From assembly GCF_003994255.1 (NCBI RefSeq), contig NZ_ML133858.1:122019-186018 (forward strand): a stretch of 64,000 nucleotides of DNA, in the 5' to 3' direction. Position numbers and translations under genes: made by a program. Below, one piece after another: positions 50,849-61,800 of the stretch (positions are counted from its first letter, which is position 1; the number at the start of each line of letters is the position of its first letter). Origin of the DNA: Brachybacterium paraconglomeratum (GTDB lineage Bacteria > Actinomycetota > Actinomycetes > Actinomycetales > Dermabacteraceae). The notes below the pieces were generated by a model that was not told the DNA's origin, ran no database searches, and saw only the letters and a program-made list of their open reading frames with translations.

Positions 50849-53364
50849 GAGGAACGGCCCTTTCGCCTGATGGTCCGCCAGAGGGACGGTGCGGTCGTGC
50901 CGCGCACCGAGGAGCGGCGTCGCCGCAGCGCCTCCGTGCGCTTCTGCGCCTTCGCCCGGGCGCGGGCGTTGACCCGTCGGCGCCGGTTCTCGCGCCGTCG
51001 CTCGGCCGCACCGCGGCGGAAGGAGCGCAGGGAGAGCGCGGTGCGGAGCCGACGATGCCACGGCAGGGCGGCGGTGGCGCCGCTGAGCGCCGCCATCACC
51101 TGGTCCCAGTACTCCTCCGCCGCGGCGTCGGGCAGGTCGTCCGGGCCGAACACGGCCCGGTCCGCGCGGGCGGCCAGCGTGGACGCCCCGAGCTGGGGGA
51201 CGTCGGCCTGGAGCTGTGCGGCGATCTCCGCCCGGGTCATCAGCGGATCAGGAGCCCTGCCCATGTCGGTGAGGAGGTCCAGGATCTCCTGCCAGCCGCC
51301 GTCGACGCGGGCCGGCAGGGTCTCGAGCGCGCGACGGCGTCGGCGCCGCACCGTCTTGGCGATGATCACCGCGGCGGCGAACAGGCCCAGCAGCACGAAC
51401 GGGAGCAGGCCGAGGCCCAGGTACACGACCCACGAGGCGGTCTCGTCGGTCGGGTCCTCGTCGTCGTCGGTGTCGTCGCTCATCGCGCCGGGCGGCGGGC
51501 TCGGCGGCTCGGCCGGGGGCGGCGGCGGCTGCGCGACCTGCGGCAGCGGCTTCTCCACCTCCTTGGGCTGCGGCTCCGTGGGGTCCTCGTCCTCGTCGGG
51601 GGCGGGATCGAAGCGCACCCAGCCGATGTCCTCGAAGGCGACCTCCACCCAGGCGGTGACGTCGTCGCCGGTGATGGAGGCGGTCCCCTCCTGACCCTCG
51701 GGCACCTCGAAGCCCATCACCACGCGGGCGGGGATGTCGATCGAGCGGGCCAGCACGGCGGTCAGCGCCGCGTACTGCTCCTCGTCGCCGATGCGGCCCA
51801 TCGGCTGGGCGTCGGGGGTGTCCTCGTCGAAGCCGACCTCCTCGAGCATCGCCCGGAGCCGGCTGTACCCGTGGCCGGAGAGCGAGGCGGTGTCGTCCTC
51901 CAGGCCGTGGGAGTAGTAGGCGTCGTCCTTGACGGAGCGGGAGAGGTTCTGGAAGCGCTCGTAGTCGGAGTCGGAGGAGCCCGCCCACTCCTCGGCGAGT
52001 GCTGTCATGTCGTCCGTCGGCGTGTTGTCGGGCAGGGCGATGTCCGCGAACGTCGCGGTGTTCTGCTGCTCCGCGGTGGGCTCCGTGTACGGCTCGTAGG
52101 ACAGCTCGTAGCTGTCCCCCGCCTGCACCCCGAGCGCGTTGACCGCGGTCTGCGAGGGCTGGTTGAGGAAGAGGTTCTCGGTGGTGGCGCTCGCGCGCCC
52201 CTGGTCCATCCCCTCGAGGTCGATGCGGTTGGTCCGCTCGCCGACGGTGGGCATCCACACGCCGCGGTACGCGCCGATCGTCACGGAGGAGACCTGCTGC
52301 TGCCCGGTGCCCTCCTCGAGGTCGACGCCGGGGGCGGTGCGCAGGAACGCCCCGGAGGGGCTGTCCTTCTGCCGGCTGGAGGCGACGTTGTAGACCTGCA
52401 GGTCGTACTGGTCCATCGTGGCCAGGCGGATCTGGTCGCCGCTGCTCACGCCGGTGATGGTGAACAGCTCCTCCTCGCGCTGGTCCTTGAGGTAGCCGCG
52501 GAACTCGGTCAGCGGGGAGACGTACTGGCGCGGGTCGAAGGGCGGGGTGATCCGGTCGCGCTGGGCGTAGCGGATGGTGCCCTCGGGCGGGTCCAGCAGG
52601 GGGCTCGCCGCGAAGGCGCCGCCGGCGGCGATCGCCATGATCACGGCGCCGCCGATCACGCGGCGTCGCAGCACCGGGTTCTTCCAGGAGCCGGGGCGGA
52701 CGGTGTCGGAGATGATCGTGGACTCGGCACCGGCCAGGCGGCCGCTCTCGAAGCGCCAGGTCAGCCAGCCGACGGACAGCACGGCGTAGAGCACGCCGCG
52801 CGGCACCGGCCAGAACGCCTGGTCCGTGCCGAAGAAGATGCTCGTCGCGACCATCACCAGCGGGAACAGCCAGGCCAGGACGTAGAGGCGGGTGCGCATC
52901 ACGACGGTCATCGCCGCCAGCGACAGCAGCAGCATGCTGATCCACACCACCGCCAGCACGCCCTGGGCGACGCCGACGGGCGGGGCGACGGTCAGCAGCG
53001 ACTTCCAGCTCGTCACCGGCGCCTTCAGCAGCTCGAGCAGCGATCCCGGGGTGGGGACGATGCCCCAGAGCGCCCGGGTGGGGGCGGCGAACATCGAGCC
53101 GAACAGGAGGTACACCCCGAGCACGAGGGCGGTGATCCGCAGCGGCCCCCAGCGCCAGCGGGCGCCGATCAGGGCGATCAGGGTGCCGAGCACGAGCGCC
53201 ATGATCCCGGTGACCAGGTACTGCGCTCCCCCGTAGACGTGCTGGAAGCCGAGCAGCGCGAGGACGAACAGCGCGCCGAGCACGGCGAGGTCGATCGCGA
53301 GGCGCTTCGCGGGGACGGACGAGAAGTAGCTGGGGCGGCGCGCGGGGCGCGCGGGCGCGGTCAT
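50845..53364 (-). CDS. TgpA-like transglutaminase-fold membrane protein, catalytic residues lost
   Basis: The product is 839 residues. About six membrane helices come first (residues 20-265), then an outer region with a transglutaminase-like core. A last helix at about 635-655 and a basic cytosolic tail follow. In the core, the catalytic Cys of G-x-C-E-Q is Glu528 (GDEEQYAAL) and the His of H-A-W is Thr570 (TAWVEV). Only the Asp586 (GWVRFDP) position is kept. It is thus unlikely to be an active transglutaminase or protease and may act as a binding domain. It is coupled by 4-bp overlaps to DUF58 and RDD genes. DUF58-TgpA-MoxR triads are a known arrangement. Confidence 0.85.
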   Translation of the reverse strand: MTAPARPARRPSYFSSVPAKRLAIDLAVLGALFVLALLGFQHVYGGAQYLVTGIMALVLGTLIALIGARWRWGPLRITALVLGVYLLFGSMFAAPTRALWGIVPTPGSLLELLKAPVTSWKSLLTVAPPVGVAQGVLAVVWISMLLLSLAAMTVVMRTRLYVLAWLFPLVMVATSIFFGTDQAFWPVPRGVLYAVLSVGWLTWRFESGRLAGAESTIISDTVRPGSWKNPVLRRRVIGGAVIMAIAAGGAFAASPLLDPPEGTIRYAQRDRITPPFDPRQYVSPLTEFRGYLKDQREEELFTITGVSSGDQIRLATMDQYDLQVYNVASSRQKDSPSGAFLRTAPGVDLEEGTGQQQVSSVTIGAYRGVWMPTVGERTNRIDLEGMDQGRASATTENLFLNQPSQTAVNALGVQAGDSYELSYEPYTEPTAEQQNTATFADIALPDNTPTDDMTALAEEWAGSSDSDYERFQNLSRSVKDDAYYSHGLEDDTASLSGHGYSRLRAMLEEVGFDEDTPDAQPMGRIGDEEQYAALTAVLARSIDIPARVVMGFEVPEGQEGTASITGDDVTAWVEVAFEDIGWVRFDPAPDEDEDPTEPQPKEVEKPLPQVAQPPPPPAEPPSPPPGAMSDDTDDDEDPTDETASWVVYLGLGLLPFVLLGLFAAAVIIAKTVRRRRRRALETLPARVDGGWQEILDLLTDMGRAPDPLMTRAEIAAQLQADVPQLGASTLAARADRAVFGPDDLPDAAAEEYWDQVMAALSGATAALPWHRRLRTALSLRSFRRGAAERRRENRRRRVNARARAKAQKRTEALRRRRSSVRGTTAPSLWRTIRRKGRSS

Positions 53365-54779
53365 CGGCCCACCGCCCTCAGGGCGCGGGCGAGGGTGTCG
53401 AGGGAGCCGAGGGTGACGACGTCGAGCGAGCCGATCGCCGATCGCTGCACCTCGGCGTCCTCCACGCAGCGGATCGCCACGGCCATCACTCCGATCGGAA
53501 GCTGGTTGGCGGCGGCGTTGAGCTCGCGCGCCGTGGTGTGGGGACCGACCACCATCATCACCGCGGAGGCGTTGGGGGCGAGGTCGGATGCCTTCTGCCC
53601 CAGCTCGTGGAAGGAGATCCGTTCCTTGAGCTGCTCGACCAGCGTGTAGTCGTCCATCATCGGGCGGAAGGAGGCGGTGCGCTGGCGGGCGTCGAAGGTG
53701 AAGGGCGTCAGCTCCTTCTCCTCCCGGAAGGTCTGGGCGGAGATCGAGGCGGCCACGGACACGGCCAGCTCGAACTCCTCCTCGCTCGCATAGTGCTCGG
53801 CGAGGTTGTCGAGCGCGACCACCACGTGGGAGCGGCGGGTCTCCTCGAACTGGCGGACCATGAGCTTCCCGGTGCGGGCGGTGGTGCGCCAGTGGACGTG
53901 GCGGCGGTCGTCGCCGGGCGCGTAGTCGCGCAGCGCGTGGAAGGCGATGTCGGAGCTGGAGAGGTCCGAGGAGGGCGTGCCCTCGAGGTCGCGGAGGAAG
54001 CCGCTGGCGGCCTCGTCGAGGCGGACCGTGCGCGGGTGGACGAAGAGCTCCTGCTCCTTCGCCCAGGTGACCTGGCGGCGCATGAGGGAGAGCGGGTCGT
54101 CGCGCACGGAGCGCACGGGCCCGACGACCAGCACGGCGCGGCGCTTGGTGGGGACGGCGAAGAGCTCCTCGTGGCTCTGGGCGGCCGCGAGCCGCGGCAC
54201 CAGGAACTGGGCGGTCGCCTGGCCGACGGCCAGCTCGATCCGCGAGGGGAGGATGTCGCGCTGGGTGGGGTTGGCGACCTCGACCCGGCCGACGGCCCGG
54301 GTGCCGACGACGACCCGGTGGGTCTGCAGGTCGAGCGTGACCTTGTAGTTCGCCTTGCCCAGCACGAACAGCGCCGCGATCACGAGCGGGACGGTGAGCG
54401 CGAGCGCGACCACGTTCAGCTCGGTGACGTGCAGGGTCAGACCGGCGATCCAGCACGCGGCGGCGACGCCGGCCACGGCCCACCCCACCGGGGAGACGAC
54501 GTCGAGGACCGGGTGGATGCGCCGCATCCACAGCTCGACGACGCGGTCCCGCAGACCGGCCCAGCCGGTGCTCGCGGGGGCATCGCCCTGGGTGGTCTCC
54601 TCGGCCGGGCCGGTCTGCCCCTCACGGGCGCGCTTCGCGGCAGCGCGCGCCCTGCGGCGCTCGCGACGGGAGCCGGCCCGGGACTCGGCCGCGGCGGCGC
54701 GGCGGCGCTTCTTCGCCTCGGCCTTGGCGGACTTCGCGTCGGCGGTGTCGGTGGGGACGGAGGAGGGCTGGGAGCTCAT
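53361..54779 (-). CDS. DUF58 protein
   Basis: The 472-residue protein has a basic, Ala-rich N-terminal part of about 90 residues. Two membrane helices follow at about 105-150 (AVAGVAAACWIAGLTL, VVALALTVPLVIAALFVL), then a cytosolic/VWA-like part with the DUF58 signature RDYAPGDDRRHVHWRTTAR. DUF58 proteins partner MoxR ATPases, perhaps as metal-binding adaptors for complex assembly. ATG at 54779 overlaps the moxR stop, and its own stop overlaps the TgpA-like start. The longer upstream frame runs inside moxR and is not real. Confidence 0.9.
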   Translation of the reverse strand: MSSQPSSVPTDTADAKSAKAEAKKRRRAAAAESRAGSRRERRRARAAAKRAREGQTGPAEETTQGDAPASTGWAGLRDRVVELWMRRIHPVLDVVSPVGWAVAGVAAACWIAGLTLHVTELNVVALALTVPLVIAALFVLGKANYKVTLDLQTHRVVVGTRAVGRVEVANPTQRDILPSRIELAVGQATAQFLVPRLAAAQSHEELFAVPTKRRAVLVVGPVRSVRDDPLSLMRRQVTWAKEQELFVHPRTVRLDEAASGFLRDLEGTPSSDLSSSDIAFHALRDYAPGDDRRHVHWRTTARTGKLMVRQFEETRRSHVVVALDNLAEHYASEEEFELAVSVAASISAQTFREEKELTPFTFDARQRTASFRPMMDDYTLVEQLKERISFHELGQKASDLAPNASAVMMVVGPHTTARELNAAANQLPIGVMAVAIRCVEDAEVQRSAIGSLDVVTLGSLDTLARALRAVGR

Positions 54780-55750
54780 GCCGTCTGCTGGCGCGCCTGG
54801 GGAGGCGCCACCTCGCTGAGGATCTTGGTCATGACGGACTTCGCGGTGGTGCCCGCGAACTCGGCCTCGGGGTCGAGCACGAAGCGGTGCAGCCACACCG
54901 GCTCCACGAGCGACTTGACGTCGTCGGGGATCACGTAGTGGCGTCCGTTGACGGCGGCCCACACCTTGACGGTGCGCATGAGGGCGAGGGCGCCGCGGAT
55001 GGAGACGCCGACGCGGACCTCGGGCGCGAGGCGGGTCTCCTCCATCAGGCGCGAGACGTACTCGAGCACCGCCGGGTCCACGTGCACGGTGGAGGCGAGC
55101 TGGGTCATGTCGTTGACGGCCTGCAGGGAGATGCGCGGGGTGAGCTGCTTGGAGCGGTCTCGCAGGGCGGAGCCCTGGAGGATCTGCACGCTCGAGGCGT
55201 GGTCCGGGTAGCCGATCGAGGTCTTCATCAGGAAGCGGTCCAGCTGCGCCTCGGGCAGGCGGTAGGTGCCGGCCTGCTCGATCGGGTTCTGGGTCGCGAT
55301 CACCATGAAGGGGTTGCCGACCTCGTGGGTGACGCCGTCGACGGTGACGCGGCCCTCCTCCATCACCTCGAGCATCGCCGACTGGGTCTTGGGCGAGGCG
55401 CGGTTGATCTCGTCGGCGAGGACGACGTTGGCGAAGACGGGGCCCTTGTGGAACTCGAAGGACTTCGTGTTCTGGTCGTAGATCGTCACGCCCGTGACGT
55501 CGGAGGGCAGCAGGTCCGGGGTGAACTGGATGCGGGTGCTGGTGCCCTGCACGGTCGCCGCGATGGAGCGGGCGAGGGAGGTCTTGCCGGTGCCCGGCGC
55601 GTCCTCGAGCAGCACGTGGCCGGGGGCCATCATCGCGGTCAGCACTAGGCGGACCACCTCGTTCTTGCCGAGGACGGCCTGGCCGACGCTCTGGACGAGC
55701 TTGTCGAAGGTGTCGGCGAACCAGCGGGCCTGTTCGGGGGTCATGCTCAT
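54776..55750 (-). CDS. MoxR-family AAA+ ATPase
   Basis: The 324-residue protein has Walker A EDAPGTGKTS, Walker B VVLADEINRA, sensor 1 IATQNPIE, arginine-containing LPEAQLDRF and sensor 2 region RGALALM. MoxR proteins are thought to act as chaperones that assemble complexes or insert cofactors, usually with a DUF58/VWA partner, which follows here. The start could be ATG 55750 or 55744; neither has a convincing ribosome binding site. It begins 61 bp after the giant gene. Confidence 0.93.
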   Translation of the reverse strand: MSMTPEQARWFADTFDKLVQSVGQAVLGKNEVVRLVLTAMMAPGHVLLEDAPGTGKTSLARSIAATVQGTSTRIQFTPDLLPSDVTGVTIYDQNTKSFEFHKGPVFANVVLADEINRASPKTQSAMLEVMEEGRVTVDGVTHEVGNPFMVIATQNPIEQAGTYRLPEAQLDRFLMKTSIGYPDHASSVQILQGSALRDRSKQLTPRISLQAVNDMTQLASTVHVDPAVLEYVSRLMEETRLAPEVRVGVSIRGALALMRTVKVWAAVNGRHYVIPDDVKSLVEPVWLHRFVLDPEAEFAGTTAKSVMTKILSEVAPPQARQQTA

Positions 55751-55811
55751 GAGGAGGAGTCTGCTTTCGGTGGTGGGAGGCGGAGGGATTGAGGCAGGGA
55801 GGCGCGAGGGA

Positions 55812-58800
55812 CTAGCGCGGCATGTACGCCGAACCGACCTGCTCGCCGGCGACAGAGACGCGCAGCGGGTTGTTGGTCGTGGAGTCGTGTCCGTAGAAGA
55901 ACCGGTTGGGCTCCCGGGTCCACGTGCCGTCGGCTTTCGCCGTGATGGTCTCGCTCGCGTAGTTCGGGTCGTTGTTGTTGGAGTACTGGACCTTGTACGT
56001 CTTCCCCGGCTCGAGGTTCGTGAGCGTGAAGCCGTAGTACTTGCACTGACCTGTGCTGCAGTTCTCGGACACGCCTGTGTAGTCCTCGGACCAGTTCCAG
56101 CTGCTGGAGTCGAGCTTCGGCGCCGGCGGGTTGTACTTGTTGGCCGTGACGGAGTCCTTGACCTGACCGCTGCTGAGCCCGCCCTCGTTCACGACCTCGG
56201 CCGTGATCTCGTGCGTGGACCCCGAGTCCACCCGCTGGGTGTGCGAGAACTTGTTGCCGGAGACGGTCTGCGCCTTGCCGTCGATCCACACCTTGAGGGT
56301 CTTGTCCCGGCCGCCGTCCGTGCCGTTCGCCGTCACGGTGTAGGAGACGTTGCAGTTGTCGGCGGCATGACAGGTGCCGGCACTGGTGCTGATCTGCGGC
56401 CCGGCCGGCTTCGTGTAGGGCGTGACCGCGTTGGACTCCTCGGAGCGGGGGCTCACGCCGCCGTCGGCCGCGAAGCCGTTGCGGGCCTCGACGGTGAAGC
56501 GGTACGAGGTGCCGTTGCTCAGCCCGGAGATGGACGTGCTCGTGGACGAGGCGTCGACGGTCTTCGAGCCGCCGTTCCAGCGCACCACGTACTTGGTGAC
56601 CGTGGTGCCGTTGCCGTTCGCCGCCTCCCAGCTGACGTTCGCCCGTCCGTTCGGCCCGTCGCCCTTGCCCTCGCTCGGCATCGACGCCTTCACCCCGGTG
56701 GGCGCCTCGGGCTTCGCCCACGGGACGACCTCGTTCGACGCCTTCGAGGAGCCGGAGCCGGTGCCGACGGAGTTCACGCCGGTGATGGTGAACGTGTGCT
56801 TGCTGTCGCGATCCAGGTCGCGGAAGGACGCCTTGGTGGTCCCTCCGTCGACCGTCTGGCTCGCGCCCGAGGAGGACTTCACGACGTACTGCGTGATCGG
56901 CTCGCCGTTCGCCTCGGCATCCGTCATCGCCGGCCACGTCACGTCCACCGCGCCGCCGAGAGCGGTGTTGACCCGCTCGGCCGACGGGGTGCCGCTGGGG
57001 GCCTTGGGCTTGCCGGCCGGGTGCTCCGCCGAGGACCACTCCGACCACTCCGAGGGCTCGTCGGCCAGGTTCGAGGCCCGCACCCTGAATCGGTAGTCGA
57101 CGCCGTTGGTCAGCCCCGAGAACACCGTCTGGGTGCTGCCGCCCTCGACGGTCTGGGAGGAGATCCCCTGGCCGCTGGTGTCCTGGACCTGCACCTCGTA
57201 GCTCTGGATCGCGGAGCCGCGGTTCTCGGGTGCGGACCATCCCACGGTCAGCTGCTGGTCGCCGCGCTCCGCCCGCGGGGCGGCCGGCTTCTCGGGACGC
57301 ACGTCGGGGCGGGCCACGGCCGAGGGCACCGACGGGTCGGAGTCGCCGACGTCGTTGGTAGCCACGACCTGGAAGGTGTACTCCGTGTCGTTGGTCAGCC
57401 CGGTGATCGTGCAGGAGGTCGAGGCGCACTGCTGCGACACCGTCCCGCCGGTCGCCGAGGTGACCGTGTACCCGGTGATCGGGGCGCCGTTGTCGGCTCC
57501 CGCGTCGAAGTTCAGCTCGACGAACCCGTCGCCGATCTCCCCGATGCGCGGCGCGGAGGGCGGCGCCGGCTTGCCGCGCACCACGATCCGGATCTCGCCG
57601 GTGACGTGGCGGTCCGGGTCTCCGGTGTCGTCCTCGACCGTGTACTGAGCGGTGAGGATCCCGTGGAAGGTCTCTGCCGGGGTGATCGAGACCTTGTCGC
57701 CCTTGAGCTCGACGGTGCCCTCACCGGCGGTGAGGCCGGCGCTGAGCAGCTCCCGGTCCCCGCCGGGGAAGGGATTGGAGTCGTTCTCGAGCACTGCGAT
57801 GTCCTTGGTGGTGCCCGCGTCGATCGTGTCCTCGTCCATCACGGTGGTGAGCAGGGGCCGCGGCGAGCCGCCGACGGTGACCTGCACGGAGGACTCCACT
57901 GGATCGTTCGTCCCGTCGGAGACGGTCACCGGCACCTCGAGGACCGTGCCCTTGGGCGCCTTCGGCGTCGCGGTCGCGGTGAAGACCGAGCCCTCGACCG
58001 ACACGTCGATCTCCGGGTTCTCGGTGAACTTCCCGAGGGCGAAGGTGAACGTGTCGTCATCGGGGTCGTCCACGCCGGGCGCGAGGTCGACCGTGGCCTG
58101 GCCCTCTCCCTGCGCGACCTCGAGCAGCGCGCCCTGGAAGGTCGGCGGGAGGTTCTCGTCCTCGGGCGCGACCTCGACGGGGATCGCGAGCGTCGCGGTG
58201 GCCGCGGTCGCGTCCCCCACCGCACCGTCCGTGACCTCGACGCTGATGGTGTCCTTGCCGGAGAAGTCCGCGGCAGGGCGGTAGCTCAGCGTCGTCTCGT
58301 TCTCGACGAGCTCGCCGCCGTCGCCGTGGCCTGCCGTCACGAGCGACGGGTCGGTGATCTGCACGCTCTCCGCGCCCGGGCGGACCCGCACGTTCCCGGG
58401 ATCGGCGAGGTCGATCTTCGCCTCGGCGCCGGCCTGCACCTTCACCGGCTCCCCCACCCAGACGGGGGCCTGCTTCGCGGTGCCGGGCACCCACACGTAG
58501 CCGGCCGAGGACTGGTCGTCCTGGTCGGTGATGATGTAGCGGATCCGCTGCTGCTCCTCCTGGGGCACGATCTTCAGCGTCCCGTCCTCGCGCAGGTCCA
58601 CGCCCTCGTAGGAGCCGTCGAGCGCGACCTCGAGGTCGTTGGTGCTGCCGTCGGGATCGGAGTCGTTGGCGAGCACGTCGACCTCGACGTGGTCCTTCTT
58701 CGGATCCAGGACGTCCTCGACCGGCACGAAGTCGTCGACCGCGACCGGGGAGAGCAGCGGCGCGTTCGCGGCGACCTTGACGGTCGCGGTGGCGCTGGAC

Positions 58801-61800
58801 TTCAGCTGCTCGTCGGTCGCCGAGTACAGCACCGTGTGGGTGCCCTCCTCGGCCGGGGTGGTGACGGTGACGAGGTTGTCCTCCGTGTCCTCCGGCGGCT
58901 CGACGTACTCGATGTCCGTCATCGCCTCCACGTCGCCGCGCACGATGCCGAGCGCGTCGCCCTCGGGGTCGGTGTCGTTGTCGAGCACCGGGATCTGCAC
59001 CTCGCGCTCCGGGCGCACCTCGACGGTGTCGTCGACCGCGTAGGGGGCCTGGTTGCGGTCCGTGGGCGCGGCGATGCCGACGAGCACCTCCGCGGTGCCG
59101 ATCGCGCCGTGGCGATCCATCACCTGGTAGCGGAAGCGGTCCGTGCCGACCGAGTCCTCGTGCGGCACGTACTCGATCCACTCGCCGTTCGCGGTGGTGA
59201 TCTCGCCGAGGGTGGGCATGGGGCTCGCCGCCCCGGTGAGCATCACGGAGTCGCCGTCGGGATCGATGCCGGTGGTCTGGACGGGGATCCGCACCGGGGT
59301 GCCCGCGACCGCGCGGGCGGTGAGGTTCTCCGGCCGCGGCGGGGTGTTCTCCGCGTCCCGCGGCACGATGGTGATGTAGGCGAGGGCGGAGCCGGTGCGG
59401 CCCGTCTCGTCGACCACCTCGTACTGCACGACGGCCTCGCCCGTCGCGTCGTCGTCGGCGCGGAAGCGCAGCATGTCCTGGTGCGGCTCGGTGTTGCCCA
59501 GCGCATCGGCGCGGGAGGTGTCGAGGTTCGTGCCGAGGTGGAGGTCGGAGCCCGTGGGCGAGACGTCGTTGGCGGTGACGTCGATGTTGACCATGTCCCC
59601 GGCGCGCACGACGGTGCGGTCCGGGACGGCCTCCGGGTTCGCGAACTGCGTGTCCGTGTTCACGACCATCATCCGGATGGTGCCCGTCGAGGTGCCGGCC
59701 GAGTTCGAGACCTCGTAGGTGATGGGGACCGGCTCGGAGGAGACGGTCGCGCCGGGCTCCGCCTCGACCCGCACCAGGTGGTGGTCGACGACGGTGGCCT
59801 TCAGACCGCTGCCCTCGGGGACCTCGAGGGAGTTCGCGACCAGCACCCCGCCGGTGGGGTCCACGTCGTTCTCCAGCGGGTCCACGAGCGTGTCGGTACC
59901 GGTGGTGACCGTTCCGAGGTCGTCGACGGCGACGGGCTGGAGGTTCTCCGCCTCCGGCTCGACCACGTCGATGCGCATCAGTCCCAGGGAGGTGGTGCTG
60001 CCGCCGCTCGCCCCGACCGTGTACTCCAGGTAGTGGGTGCCGGGCCCGGCACCGGTGACGTCGACGCTCCCGGCGTCCAGGGCCGGATCGACCTCCAGCC
60101 CCTCGGACTCGCCGACGCTGATCAGCTCGAGCTCGCCGCCGTTGGGGTTGAGATCGTTGACCAGGGGCTTGAGCGTGGTGGTGCGTCCGGAGACGATGCT
60201 GACGTGGTCGGCGGTGGTGATCGGCGGGAGGTCGCTGTCGGTCACCGACTCGATCTGGATCGTCCCCTCCCCCGTCTCGCCGTTCTCGTCGCGGAAGGTG
60301 AGCTGGACCTGCTTCGTGCCCGGCGAGAGGCCGGCGTCGTTGAAGGTGATCTTCCCGTCGGGGGTGAAGGTGACGAGGTCCTCCGGCGGGACCGTGGCGT
60401 TGGAGAGGTAGAAGGCGTCGCCGTCGGGGTCCTCCCAGTACGGCAGGATGTTGAAGCTGATCTCCTGGCCGGAGCGGACCTGGACCTTGGTCATCGTCTC
60501 CTCGGCGGCCTGCGGGGCGGAGTTCTCCCCCTCCTGGCGCACCTCGAGGGTGACGGTGGCGGTGTCCTTGCCTCCACGCCCGTCGTCGACGGCGTAGGTG
60601 AAGGTCTGGGTGCCGGAGGCGTCGTCGGCGACCTGGATCTGGAGCTGCGTGCCCCCCGTGATCGGGGTGACGTGCCCGGCGGCGGGCTGCTTCCCCTCCA
60701 CATCGACGGTGAGCACGTCGCCGTCGGGGTCGACGTCGTTGCGCGTGACGGGGAGGACCACGTTCTGACCGGGCCGCACGCCGAAGGTGTCGTCGTTGGC
60801 CGTCGGGGGCCGGTTCTCCTCCTCGCGCTCGGCCGCGACGTTCTCGATCGTGGTGGTGAGAGTCTCCTTCTCCTTCTCCTTCGACTGGTCGGTCTGGATG
60901 TCCTGGTTGATGACCCAGTCGTCGACCAGCTGCATCGAATCCATGATCTCCCAGGACAGACCGAACTTCTGGTCGTTGAGCACGACCAGGTCGCGGTTCT
61001 GGCGCAGGGAGAGGTCCGCCCCGGCCTTCGCCTCGGGGATCACGTCCCTCACGGGCTCCTGGCCCTCGCAGGCGCGGACGTAGCGGAGGGAGCCGCCCCA
61101 GGCGCCGTAGGCGCAGCCGTCGACCTGCGCCGGCTCGACGACCTCGGAGCCGGTGCCGCCGGCGGGGATCGACTCCGCCTTCCCGCCGTCGAGAGGGATC
61201 AGCAGCATCGTGTCGGCGGTGGACAGGACGACGTTCTCGGAGGCGGGGCCTGCCTGCTGGAGCTCGCCGACCTCGAGGGAGGAGATCCCGTAGTCCTCGA
61301 GCGGGTAGTCCTTCATCTCGGTGCCGAGGCGAAGCATGCGGTTCTCGCGATCCATGATCACCGGCACGTCGCCGACGACGGTGAGCTCGACCTGCGCGGC
61401 GTCGCTCGAGACCCCGCCGGCGATGAACGGCTTGTCCGCCTTCGTGTCTCGGGTGGACGGTGTACGGGGGTAGCGCAGGAGCTCCTCGCCGTTGAGCACG
61501 TAGACGTCGCCGCTCATTGAGACGGCGACGGGAGGCGCGCCGCTGCCGGTCTCGAGGACGGGTTCGACCGAGGCGGGGCTGAACGCCGCGGCTTCGTCCG
61601 GGGAGAGGATCCAGACCCGGCCATCGGGCGCGGCGATCACGACGCGGTCCCCGCCGATGCGGACGGTGGACTCGGGCGGCAGCTCGACGAGGCCCGCACG
61701 GGAGGCGGCCGCGGTGTTGATGGGGGTCATGCCGCGCGGCCCGGTCTCGAAGACGTGGTAGCCGGACTGGATGATGTCGAGGTCCTGGCCGGTGGCGGAG

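Noticed and set aside
55494..61520. A 2008-codon open frame on the plus strand opposite the Ig/Fn3 gene
   Set aside because: Shadow frame: the minus-strand protein has clear repeats, anchor helix and operon context, while the plus frame is a low-complexity Arg/Gly/Val/Asp string.
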